Below, in pieces: positions 6,961 to 13,890 of a stretch of DNA of 13,890 nucleotides. Location of the stretch: positions 1 to 13,890 of the forward strand of contig JACNFS010000108.1 of the NCBI GenBank assembly GCA_014384515.1. The letters are read 5' to 3'. This DNA comes from Dehalococcoidia bacterium. GTDB taxonomy: Bacteria; Chloroflexota; Dehalococcoidia; GIF9; UBA5629. Made by a program: the position numbers and the translations under genes. Each line of letters begins with the position of its first letter. Position 1 is the first letter of the stretch. Below the pieces are notes generated by a model. That model did no database searches. It worked only from the letters and a program-made list of their open reading frames with translations, and had not been told where the DNA came from.

Positions 6961-8151
6961 ATGGACTTCAAGTTTGCAGACGAGGAGGAGGCATTTAGGG
7001 AGGAAGTTCGCCAGTGGCTCAAGAAGGAAATCCCGCAGAGATGGATTGAACTTGACCCCGGGATTTGGGAGGAGACCGAAGAGTCTTGGGCCCTTTCCCG
7101 CCAGTTTCAGCGCAAATTGGGCCAGAAGGGCTGGATAGCACCAGCGTACCCCAAGGAGTATGGTGGCTTGGAAATGAGCCACACGAAGCGGCTTATCCTT
7201 GCCGAGGAACTGGCCTACAGTGGAGCACCGATAGGTATAGAGGTGGAGATCACGGTAAACTGGGTGACTCCCACCATTATGCTCTATGGAACTGAGAAAC
7301 AGAAGAAGGACTATGTAACTAGGGTGGCAAAGGGGGACTTGATTTTCTGTCTCGGCTATAGCGAGCCCGATGCCGGCTCGGACCTCGCCGCGCTGCAAAC
7401 TCGCGTCGTAGAGGATGCTGATGAGTACGTGATTAATGGACAAAAGACATGGTGTAGCTATGGGCACTATGCCGACTACTGCTGGCTCGCCGCCAGAACT
7501 GACCCTGATGTCCCCAAGCATAAGGGGATTAGCATGTTTGTTGTTGATATGAAGACCCCGGGGATTACTGTGCGTCCCCTGATAAACATTCTGAATCGCC
7601 ACTCTTTTAATGAAGTCTTCTTTGATGATGTGCGCATCCCCAAGGATAACCTTGTGGGTGAGAAAAACATGGGTTGGTATCAACTGGCCATGGCCTTGGA
7701 CTTCGAGCGCTCGTCAATCGGTACAGCCGCAATAAACCAGAGAATCATCGAGGAGTTGGTGCAGTACGCTAAGGAAACGAAGTGCAACGGCGGGACGCTT
7801 GCCGATGACCCGCTCATCAGAAATGAGCTGGCGGGAGTAGCAGTGGAAAATGAAGTTCTCCGTATGATGTGCTACCGCATCGCCTGGATGTATAGCAAGG
7901 GTCTCCATCCCAGCTACGAATCGTCTATGTCAATGCTATTTGGTAGTGAACTAATTAGACGCTTGGGCAATGTAGGGATGCGTATTCTGGGGCCCTATGG
8001 GCAATTGGATGTTGGCTCCAAATGGGCTGTCCTGAATGCGAGGATAATGCGGATGTATCTAAGCTCGATCTCTATGGGTGTTGGCGGTGGTTCCAACGAG
8101 ATTCAACGCAACATTATTGCCATGAGAGGGCTGGGGCTGCCCCGGCAGTAA
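6961..8151 (+). CDS. Acyl-CoA dehydrogenase (ACD1)
   Basis: FAD-dependent acyl-CoA dehydrogenase of 396 residues that would make a 2,3-double bond in an acyl-CoA and pass electrons to ETF. Family marks: N-terminal helical domain with PKEYGG (64-69), FAD/substrate loop LGYSEPDAGSDLAALQT (131-147), NGQKTWCSYGHYAD (159-172), and the beta-domain end FFDDVRIPKDNLVGE (220-234). At the C-terminus NEIQRNIIAMRGLGLPR (379-395) is typical, but the catalytic Glu of the short-chain/MCAD type (YEGT) is Gly here (VGGGSNE). A Glu in the isovaleryl/long-chain position is present: E249 in ALDFER (245-250). The C-domain has DDPLIRNELA (282-291) in place of the common RxQFGxPIxxFQ motif, as in many FadE proteins of sterol and branched-chain pathways. 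GGAGGG lies just ahead of ATG 6961. ACD2 follows 45 bases downstream and is a close paralogue. Confidence 0.92.
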   Translation: MDFKFADEEEAFREEVRQWLKKEIPQRWIELDPGIWEETEESWALSRQFQRKLGQKGWIAPAYPKEYGGLEMSHTKRLILAEELAYSGAPIGIEVEITVNWVTPTIMLYGTEKQKKDYVTRVAKGDLIFCLGYSEPDAGSDLAALQTRVVEDADEYVINGQKTWCSYGHYADYCWLAARTDPDVPKHKGISMFVVDMKTPGITVRPLINILNRHSFNEVFFDDVRIPKDNLVGEKNMGWYQLAMALDFERSSIGTAAINQRIIEELVQYAKETKCNGGTLADDPLIRNELAGVAVENEVLRMMCYRIAWMYSKGLHPSYESSMSMLFGSELIRRLGNVGMRILGPYGQLDVGSKWAVLNARIMRMYLSSISMGVGGGSNEIQRNIIAMRGLGLPRQ

Positions 8152-8196
8152 CCCTCGCCCACATTCGAGTTAGCGAGGTTTTGGGAGAAGAAGATC

Positions 8197-9393
8197 ATGG
8201 ACTTTCGGTTTAGTGAGCAAGAAGAGGCATTTCGAAGGGAGGTCGAAGACTTCATAAATGAAGAACTCCCTGCAGGCTGGACAGAAGGAAATATTCACTG
8301 GCCTGGGGGATACGGCACTTTGGAAGAATTTGAGGTGATTGGTCCTCGCATGGCGCAGTTCAGACGCCGATTAGCAGAGAAGGGCTGGCTTACAATTTCA
8401 TGGCCCAAGGAGTACGGTGGTGCAGGACGTTCTAATATTGAACAGGCCATCTTTCATGAACGGATGAGCTATTACAGGGCACCTGGTGGGGATGTGGCTA
8501 CGCTAATCGGGGGTCCCACTATTCTGCACTTCGGCAGCGACGAAATGAAGAAGGAATGGCTACCTAGGATAGCCAAAGGGGATGTGACGTTCTGGCTGGC
8601 CTATAGCGAGCCAAATGCCGGTTCTGACCTTGCCTCCCTGCAGACCAGCGCTGTTGAGGAAGGCGATGAACTTGTTATCAATGGCCAGAAGATCTGGGGC
8701 ACTGTTGCCCACGTGTCAGATTACGCCTGGATGGTTGTCAGGACGGACCCCACTGCCGCTCCGCACAAGGGAATTTCGCTAATCATCGTAGACAACAAGT
8801 CGGACGGCATTACTATTCGTCCCCTGATGAACATATGTGGCTTTCATTCCTTCAACGAGGTGTTCTTCGACAATGTGAGAGTTCCCAAGAAGAACATTGT
8901 GGGTGAGAAAAACCAGGGGTGGTATTACCTGATGGTAGCCCTGGACTTTGAGAGGCTCGTAATCCCTATGGGAGGCTTTAGGCGGACTTTCGAAGAGATA
9001 GTACAGTATGCCAGGGAGACAAAACACAACGGCCAAGCCCTGAGCAGAGATCCCCTGATACGGAACAAGCTGGCAGAGATGGCCATCGAGATTGAGGTGG
9101 CATACATGTTCTTCTGGCAAACAGCTTGGATGCTGGACCGGGGCCTCATGCCGAATATTGAAGCGTCCGTATTGAAGCTAGTCACTACCGAACTGAGCCA
9201 GAAACTTGCCAGTGTCGGGACTGCAGTTATGGGACATTACGCGCAATTGGAGAGGGGTTCGAAATGGGTGCCTTTAAGGGGTAGAGTTCCCGCTGGCTAT
9301 CTAGATTGCATCTCCGCCCTTGTCGGTGCTGGTACCTCTGAGATTCAGCGTAACATCATCGCCATGAGGGGACTGGGGCTACCCCGGAAATAG
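8197..9393 (+). CDS. Acyl-CoA dehydrogenase (ACD2), paralogue of ACD1
   Basis: Acyl-CoA dehydrogenase of 398 residues, clearly related to ACD1 along its whole length, including the shared EIQRNIIAMRGLGLPR end (382-397). Marks: PKEYGGAG (70-77), LAYSEPNAGSDLASLQT (134-150), INGQKIWG (161-168), FFDNVRVPKKNIVGEK (223-238). The YEGT-type Glu is Ala (VGAGTSE, 376-382), while E252 in ALDFERL (248-254) is in the isovaleryl-CoA dehydrogenase position. Its pocket residues differ enough from ACD1 (for example AHVSDYAWM at 171-179 against GHYADYCWL) that the two may act on different intermediates, or pair as a heteromer. GGGAG at 8183-8187 precedes the ATG by nine bases. The gap to ACD1 is short, so the genes should be co-transcribed. 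Confidence 0.92.
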   Translation: MDFRFSEQEEAFRREVEDFINEELPAGWTEGNIHWPGGYGTLEEFEVIGPRMAQFRRRLAEKGWLTISWPKEYGGAGRSNIEQAIFHERMSYYRAPGGDVATLIGGPTILHFGSDEMKKEWLPRIAKGDVTFWLAYSEPNAGSDLASLQTSAVEEGDELVINGQKIWGTVAHVSDYAWMVVRTDPTAAPHKGISLIIVDNKSDGITIRPLMNICGFHSFNEVFFDNVRVPKKNIVGEKNQGWYYLMVALDFERLVIPMGGFRRTFEEIVQYARETKHNGQALSRDPLIRNKLAEMAIEIEVAYMFFWQTAWMLDRGLMPNIEASVLKLVTTELSQKLASVGTAVMGHYAQLERGSKWVPLRGRVPAGYLDCISALVGAGTSEIQRNIIAMRGLGLPRK

Positions 9394-9458
9394 CCGTGCC
9401 GAGGGTACGCCATGATTATACTGGCTTGTCGAAGCCTATGTAGGACAGGAGGTAGAAA

Positions 9459-10592
9459 ATGGATCTTGGTCTGAGTGAAGAACAGGAAATGTTGAGGACA
9501 TCGGCCCGCGACTTCTTGCAGAAGGAATGCCCGAAGCAACTGGTGAAGCAGTTGGATGAGAGTGATGAGGGTTATTCGCCCGAACTGTGGCGAAAGATGG
9601 CAGAGCTAGGGTGGATGGGCTTAGTATTGCCTGAGGAATATGGCGGCAGCGGGGGCAGTTTCTTGGATCTCGTAGTCCTTCTTGAGGAGATGGGATACAA
9701 TATTTTACCTGGCCCGTTTTTTTCAACCGTGGTTCTTGGGGGCTTGTCTATCTTGGCAGCGGGCAACGAGGAGCAAAAGAAGGAGTTCTTGCCTAAAGTT
9801 GCCAACGGAGAGATAATCCTCACCCTGGCTTTGACGGAGCCTAGTGCCAAATATGATGCAGCGTCAGTCAAGACTAAGGCCGTTGCTCGCAACGGTGAAT
9901 ATGTAATTAATGGCACTAAGCTCTTTATTCTTGATGCTAACGTCGCTGACTATTTGTTGTGCGTGGCCAGGACGAAAGAGGGGGTGAAGCCCGAAGACGG
10001 CATCACCATTTTCTTGGTCGATGCTAAGAGCCCCGGGGTCAAATGCACTCTCCTCAAAACCCTGGCCCGTGATAAGCAGTGTGAGATCATCTTTGATAAT
10101 GTGAACGTGCCAAAGGACAACGTGCTGGGGGAAGTAGACCGGGGCTGGCCGGTAGTGGAAAGCATTCTGCAGAAGGCTGCAGTGGCCAAATGTGCTGAGA
10201 TGGTTGGTGGCGCTCAAGCTTCATTAGAGATGGCCGTCAGCTATGCAAAGGAAAGGGTTCAGTTCAATCGGCCTATCGGCAGTTTCCAAGCTATTCAGCA
10301 CTATTGTGCTAACATGGTGACCGATGTTGATGGTTCAAGGTTTGTCACGTACAGGGCAGCCTGGAAGGTTAGTGAAGGTATTCCGGCTACCATGGATGTG
10401 GCCGTAGCCAAGGCTTGGACTAGCGAGGCTTACGGGCGGGTGACCCTCCTAGGGCATCAGATTTTTGGGGCCATTGGTTTCACCATGGACCATGATATGC
10501 ACCTCTACTACAGGCGAGCCAAGGCTGGCGAGATAATGTTCGGTGATGGCGACTTTCAGCGCGCCGTCGTGGCCCAGGAATTAGGTCTCTAG
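9459..10592 (+). CDS. Acyl-CoA dehydrogenase-like protein, short subgroup (ACD3)
   Basis: A 377-residue acyl-CoA dehydrogenase from a different subgroup than ACD1 and ACD2. Marks: LPEEYGGSGG (57-66), LTLALTEPSAKYDAASVKT (121-139, FAD/substrate loop), INGTKLFI (150-157), IFDNVNVPKDNVLGE (211-225). The FAD-contacting ERVQFNRPIGSFQAIQ (265-280) is well kept here, unlike in ACD1 and ACD2. Neither usual catalytic Glu is seen: the C-terminal loop reads MFGDGDFQR (360-368), and the isovaleryl-type position falls in SILQKAAVAK (235-244). In actinobacterial steroid degradation, heteromeric dehydrogenases (ChsE1-ChsE2 type) combine one catalytic and one FAD-holding chain, so ACD3 could be a partner of ACD1 or ACD2. 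That is inference. AGGAGG (9447-9452) lies six bases before the ATG. It is the last + strand gene; only 61 bases separate it from the convergent DUF35 gene, with no convincing terminator. Confidence 0.9.
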   Translation: MDLGLSEEQEMLRTSARDFLQKECPKQLVKQLDESDEGYSPELWRKMAELGWMGLVLPEEYGGSGGSFLDLVVLLEEMGYNILPGPFFSTVVLGGLSILAAGNEEQKKEFLPKVANGEIILTLALTEPSAKYDAASVKTKAVARNGEYVINGTKLFILDANVADYLLCVARTKEGVKPEDGITIFLVDAKSPGVKCTLLKTLARDKQCEIIFDNVNVPKDNVLGEVDRGWPVVESILQKAAVAKCAEMVGGAQASLEMAVSYAKERVQFNRPIGSFQAIQHYCANMVTDVDGSRFVTYRAAWKVSEGIPATMDVAVAKAWTSEAYGRVTLLGHQIFGAIGFTMDHDMHLYYRRAKAGEIMFGDGDFQRAVVAQELGL

Positions 10593-10653
10593 GCTGCACC
10601 TATCGAGGAAACGAAGCTAAACAAGATTGCACACTGGGCTTACAGGCCTGTTA

Positions 10654-11124
10654 TTAAAGGTTGCTTGCTAGCGGCCTAAAGTATTTGATATCCAGGATGT
10701 TACCCTGTCGATTTTCATTGAACACCGCTTCAACTCGCATACCTACATCTATGCTTTGCAAATCTACTTCACCCAATATATGAGTGAAGCCGGTATCGGC
10801 GCCATCAAGCTGAATAACCCCATAGGCAAAAGGCGGCTTTAGCCCCTCGACTGGAGGGACGTAATGAACTACAGTATAAGTTAGCAGCGTCCCCTTGCCG
10901 TCAAGTTCCACAAATTCATCTAATTTGCTGTAGCATTTACTACATATCGATCGCGGCGGGACAATGACAAGATTACACTTTGAGCATTTCACCCCCATGA
11001 TTTTCTTGTTATCTCGCAGCGCAATGAAGAACTTGCTTGCCAAAGCTCCCACCGAGTACTTGTAAGGCATTATTATCCAGCCGGGGGTTATGATTGGTTC
11101 TTGGTTTGCAGTTTCCTGTCTCAT
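10654..11124 (-). CDS. Zn-ribbon OB-fold protein (DUF35), copy A
   Basis: A 156-residue protein with the two-part layout of DUF35: an N-terminal helix and rubredoxin-like zinc ribbon, then an OB fold. The zinc ligands are C47, C50, C61 and C64 (CSKC and CSKC), followed by GKGTLLTYTVV (77-87) and GMRVEAVF (128-135), typical of the OB fold. Proteins of this family bind thiolase-fold partners and help position the acyl-CoA; examples are the DUF35 in the archaeal thiolase/HMG-CoA synthase complex, BbsA, and ChsH2. It ends the - strand operon, 25 bases after copy B. GGTGGAG precedes the ATG at 11124. A later Met (residue 19, MPYKYS) is an alternative start, since the first 18 residues have little family character. 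Confidence 0.87.
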   Translation of the reverse strand: MRQETANQEPIITPGWIIMPYKYSVGALASKFFIALRDNKKIMGVKCSKCNLVIVPPRSICSKCYSKLDEFVELDGKGTLLTYTVVHYVPPVEGLKPPFAYGVIQLDGADTGFTHILGEVDLQSIDVGMRVEAVFNENRQGNILDIKYFRPLASNL

Positions 11125-11149
11125 TGTTCACTCCACCTGTTCATATTTG

Positions 11150-11632
11150 TTAAATAGCCTTGAAATGCAAAATATCGAAGATATTTGCCTGGCGTTGCTC
11201 CTTAGGTTTAAAAACAGCCTCAACGCGCATCCCCACCTTTATCTTGTCAGGATTCGTTTCTTCCAATTGATGCCAAAGAGCAACCGGAGCACCGTCAAGC
11301 CATATTACACCTACGCTGAAGGGAACTTCCAGCATGTCACCAGTTGTCGGCACCAAGAACGATTGCTCTGCAACGAAGAAAGAAAGCAAAGTGCCTTTGG
11401 GGCCTACATGTACCCACTTTTCTCTTTCTTCCATCTTTGTATGGCATCTGCTGCATACCGGTGCCGGCGGGCAGCGGAATCGCCCGCATTTAGGGCACTT
11501 GTTAGCGTAGATTTTTCCGCTGCGCCTCAGTTCCCGAAGAAACTCTCCAATATGTTCACCAGCTGCCCATCGGTAAGGTATTTTGAGCAGCATCTCTTGA
11601 GTAATAAGCTCATCAGTTGTCTTTTGCTGCAT
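11150..11632 (-). CDS. Zn-ribbon OB-fold protein (DUF35), copy B
   Basis: A 160-residue DUF35 protein. The zinc ribbon uses C46, C49, C60 and C63 (CPKC and CSRC); another Cys (C54) is probably not a ligand. The OB fold shows PKGTLLSFFV (78-87), PFSVGVIWLDG (104-114) and GMRVEAVF (134-141). It differs strongly from copy A outside these motifs, so each DUF35 may serve one of the two thiolase-fold proteins encoded upstream. The N-terminal KIPYRWAAGEHIGEFLRELR (17-36) should form the helix that contacts the partner in DUF35 complexes (family knowledge). A strong GGGGAGG lies about six bases before the ATG at 11632. The gap to the preceding thiolase-like gene is only 13 bases, which fits co-translation. 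Confidence 0.88.
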   Translation of the reverse strand: MQQKTTDELITQEMLLKIPYRWAAGEHIGEFLRELRRSGKIYANKCPKCGRFRCPPAPVCSRCHTKMEEREKWVHVGPKGTLLSFFVAEQSFLVPTTGDMLEVPFSVGVIWLDGAPVALWHQLEETNPDKIKVGMRVEAVFKPKEQRQANIFDILHFKAI

Positions 11633-11645
11633 TTTTTTCCTCCCC

Positions 11646-12812
11646 TTAGTCCGGCGTTTTGCTCAGGAGTAGTAGGTCAGTCCAGTAGGAGCCGCCATAA
11701 CCGCTGGCCAAAGCAGCTTTGACATCACGAGTGACCTGGTGCTCACCGGCATCCCCTCTAATTTGCAGGGCAGCCTCCGCCACACGGAGGGTACCAGAAT
11801 CACCAATAGCGTTGGTGCAAAGAACACCACCTGAAGGACAAACGGGGAATTCTCCTTCCCGAGCGGTTACGCCCTTTTCTACCAGTTTCCAAGCTTCGCC
11901 CTGGTCACAGATTCCAAAATCCTCCAGCCAGGACATTTGTAAAAATGCACAAGGGTCGTACAATTCAAAGACCTGAATTTCTCGAATCGGTTTAGTTATA
12001 TGGTTCCTCTGGAAAATCTTCCTTCCCGCTACCATGTGTGATGTCTCACGAGTTTCACCAGGGAAGGTGAATAGAGCACCGCTATAGTCGCTGTGAACAG
12101 TAATATGGTCTCTTATCCACACCGGCTTTCTACTAATCTTCTTTGCCTTTGTTTCCGAAGCAAGCACCAGGGCACAAGCACCCACGCTGGTAGGACAAAG
12201 AAAGTAAAGGTTGAGCGGGTATAGTACCATTCTGCCTTTGAGCACATCCTCAACACTGAGTCTATCTCTCACGTGGGCGTTAGGGTTTCTGGAGGCGTTC
12301 TCGGAGGCCTGAGCTCGGACCATAGCGGCGTGTTCCACTTTGCAACCGGTTCTGGTCATATAATTCATGGAGATTATAGCTAATCCGGACAGTGCCCCAA
12401 CGGCGTAAGGCCGGTCAACGGCTGGGTCTGTAATCGTTGTTATACACGAAGTCGTCGAAGCCTCGTCATGTTTCTCCCATCCTATAACCAGGCACGTATC
12501 GAAAAGTCCCGAAGCGACATGGTAACAACCTGATATTACCTCCATTGTACCCACTGTCCCGCCAGTGTTCATTTTGAGGCCTGCTTTTCCACGAGCGCCG
12601 GTGTAATCTATTAACATGGCATCATTAAGGTGATGGCCTTCAAAGAACTCCATATTGCCAATTATAACGGCCTCGATGTCCTTCATCGTCAACTGGGCAT
12701 CCGCCAAGGCTGCACTTACTGCCTCATTAATCAACTCGCCATCGTTAACATCAGGCCTTCGTGATGTATGCCGAGTCTGTCCTATTCCAACAATAGCAAC
12801 CCTTTGTGGCAT
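11646..12812 (-). CDS. SCP-x-type thiolase-fold protein without the nucleophilic Cys (thiolase-like 1)
   Basis: A 388-residue thiolase-fold protein. ATG 12812 is chosen: AAAGGAGG lies eight bases upstream, and the protein begins PQRVAIVGIGQTRH as the family does. A start 18 codons earlier lies inside the upstream gene. It overlaps nothing but begins one base after the upstream stop (TGA-A-ATG), so translation is probably coupled. SCP-x features are ELYDPCAFLQMSWLEDFG (283-300), where SCP-x thiolases have ELHDCF, and CPSGG (325-329). The loop that normally carries the nucleophilic Cys (ACASG) reads TGGTVGT (83-89), and the usual GHPxGATG reads NAIGDSG (334-340). Classical thiolysis is thus unlikely. 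Ltp2-type steroid retro-aldolases also lack the Cys and work with a DUF35 partner, as encoded 13 bases downstream. Function is inferred; the fold is secure. Confidence 0.87.
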   Translation of the reverse strand: MPQRVAIVGIGQTRHTSRRPDVNDGELINEAVSAALADAQLTMKDIEAVIIGNMEFFEGHHLNDAMLIDYTGARGKAGLKMNTGGTVGTMEVISGCYHVASGLFDTCLVIGWEKHDEASTTSCITTITDPAVDRPYAVGALSGLAIISMNYMTRTGCKVEHAAMVRAQASENASRNPNAHVRDRLSVEDVLKGRMVLYPLNLYFLCPTSVGACALVLASETKAKKISRKPVWIRDHITVHSDYSGALFTFPGETRETSHMVAGRKIFQRNHITKPIREIQVFELYDPCAFLQMSWLEDFGICDQGEAWKLVEKGVTAREGEFPVCPSGGVLCTNAIGDSGTLRVAEAALQIRGDAGEHQVTRDVKAALASGYGGSYWTDLLLLSKTPD

Positions 12813-12813
12813 T

Positions 12814-13890
12814 TCATTTGCCTCCTTTCTCGAGTACCAGAACACAGTGCATCTGCCCACAGACACCAGCGGTACCGTGAGCTAGAGCTATCTTGGCTCC
12901 AGGTACCTGCCGGTCACCACACTTGCCCTGCAATTGCAAAGCTGCTTCGGCTACTCTTGACATTCCAGCAACTGTTACAGGGACACCTGAGAGTAATCCC
13001 CCAGAGGGATTAACCGGCAGGTCACCTTCTATCTGAGTTGCCCCACTGTCAATGAGTCGACCGCCTTCTCCACGCCGACAGAAACCGAGGCCTTCCATCC
13101 ATAGCAACTCTTGATAGGAAAACATCTCTGACATTTCGACAAGGTCGATTTCTTTGCGAGGGTTAGCTATGCTTGCCATTTCATAAGCTCGCTTGCTTGC
13201 TGACACTAAGGAATCACAATCAGCCAGGTCTCTATCTCCGAGGAAATGGGCATCATAGCAATTTCCTACCCCCCTTATCCAAACAGGCTTATCGGTGAGC
13301 TTTCTTGCTTTATCTTCCCTGGCCAGCAAAATAGCGCAGGCACCATCCGACACCGGTTTGGCATCAAGGACTGTAATAGGGAAGGCAAGCATGTTCGAGT
13401 TAAGCACATCTTCTGGAGAAAGCTTGGCCGGTGCTTGGGCGTAAGGATTATTCCTAGCGTTGCTCTTATTCTTGACTACCACCTTAGCGCATTGCTCGCG
13501 CGAGATACCGTATTTATGCATATAGCGGTTTGCTTGCATAGCAGCGCAGGAAAGGAAATCAAGTCCCAGCATACGATGATAAATATGGTCGATTGCCCAG
13601 TTCTCGATAATTCTGCCATCAGTTTGTGATTCTGAGCAATGGCTTACTACTAGCACGATGTCGTCGTCGCCGGAGAGAATATGCATCATCCCGTAGAAGA
13701 CGGCATAAGCTCCATCGCCGGCCACTTTTGACTCATCTCTAAGATGGGAGCCAGTAACATCTGGGATTGGCATAGAAGAAATTGTCCTTCCATCCCAGTG
13801 GTCCTGGGAGCAGCTCACCACGCTATTGATGCCATCGTCACTGAAAGACATTCCCGTTTCCTCAAGTATCTTATCGGTCACCTCCAAGGA
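12814..13890 (-). CDS. Thiolase-fold protein without the nucleophilic Cys (thiolase-like 2), N-terminus outside the window
   Basis: At least 357 residues of an SCP-x-type thiolase-fold protein that runs off the window edge. The usual opening beta strand (VAIVGIG type) is not seen, so the Met at 13887 is probably internal and roughly 15-25 residues are missing. Numbering from that Met, the nucleophile loop reads KVAGDGAYA (54-62), with no Cys. VEMSEMFSYQELLWMEGLG (250-268) corresponds to the ELHDCF region. NPSGGLLS (293-300) is intact, but the next motif is GVPVTVAG (301-308) where GHPxGATG is expected, so the His is Val. It is well diverged from thiolase-like 1, although both share the same losses. 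It is the first visible gene of the - strand set. A retro-aldolase or a non-catalytic partner subunit fits better than a thiolase. Confidence 0.85.
   Translation of the reverse strand, partial: SLEVTDKILEETGMSFSDDGINSVVSCSQDHWDGRTISSMPIPDVTGSHLRDESKVAGDGAYAVFYGMMHILSGDDDIVLVVSHCSESQTDGRIIENWAIDHIYHRMLGLDFLSCAAMQANRYMHKYGISREQCAKVVVKNKSNARNNPYAQAPAKLSPEDVLNSNMLAFPITVLDAKPVSDGACAILLAREDKARKLTDKPVWIRGVGNCYDAHFLGDRDLADCDSLVSASKRAYEMASIANPRKEIDLVEMSEMFSYQELLWMEGLGFCRRGEGGRLIDSGATQIEGDLPVNPSGGLLSGVPVTVAGMSRVAEAALQLQGKCGDRQVPGAKIALAHGTAGVCGQMHCVLVLEKGGK

Noticed and set aside
6736..7683. Antisense open frame (315 codons) across the BKACE end, the biotinyl fragment and ACD1
   Set aside because: ACD1 on the + strand is clearly real over most of this stretch, and the antisense protein has no recognisable features.
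10642..10651. Palindrome ACAGGCCTGT between the convergent genes as a terminator
   Set aside because: It has no loop and no T-run on either side, so it is not a usable intrinsic terminator.
12813..12866. Upstream ATG for thiolase-like 1, adding 18 residues
   Set aside because: It would lie inside the preceding gene. The inner ATG at 12812 has an AAAGGAGG site and begins at the conserved first beta strand.

Overview
The window looks like part of a chromosomal catabolic island from an anaerobic bacterium, built for CoA-thioester chemistry. It holds 12 intact or near-intact coding regions, one decayed gene fragment, and no tRNA, rRNA, IS element or CRISPR array. The organism cannot be fixed from the sequence. 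The mix of a biotin-dependent carboxylase, several acyl-CoA dehydrogenases, a beta-keto acid cleavage enzyme and thiolase/DUF35 pairs would fit a syntrophic or sulfate-reducing Desulfobacterota, or a Chloroflexota lineage; this is inference from gene content only.

Left module (about 98-6771, + strand): two tandem full-length carboxyltransferase paralogues (CT1, CT2), a stand-alone biotin carboxyl carrier protein (BCCP), a biotin carboxylase, a crotonase-family enoyl-CoA hydratase and a DUF849/BKACE beta-keto acid cleavage enzyme. The first four should form one acyl-CoA carboxylase. CT1 and CT2 each look degenerate in a different half of the active site, which suggests an obligate heteromer. 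CT1 also carries a run of ten G near its 5' end, and its leader has two overlapping, mutually exclusive hairpins.

Junction (6772-6960): a broken C-terminal half of a second biotinyl domain, with a -1 frameshift and its N-terminal half missing. To the right of it, codon choice drifts (more ATA, AGG/AGA and CTA). The junction therefore looks like the seam between two modules of different history.

Middle module (6961-10592, + strand): three acyl-CoA dehydrogenases. The first two are close paralogues with their catalytic Glu candidate in the isovaleryl-CoA dehydrogenase-type position. The third is shorter, from another subgroup, and shows no Glu at either usual position.

Right module (13890-10654, - strand, convergent with the rest): two SCP-x-type thiolase-fold proteins, both without the expected nucleophilic Cys and the GHP-motif His, followed by two DUF35 proteins with a zinc ribbon and an OB fold. 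Cys-less thiolase-fold proteins paired with DUF35 partners are known as retro-aldolases in steroid side-chain degradation (Ltp2 type), so aldol cleavage is a reasonable alternative to thiolysis.

Taken together, the dehydrogenases could desaturate a branched or cyclic acyl-CoA. The crotonase could hydrate it, the carboxylase could carboxylate an intermediate, and the aldolase-like proteins and BKACE could cleave C-C bonds. The substrate is unknown; a terpenoid, steroid or otherwise beta-branched acid is a hypothesis only.
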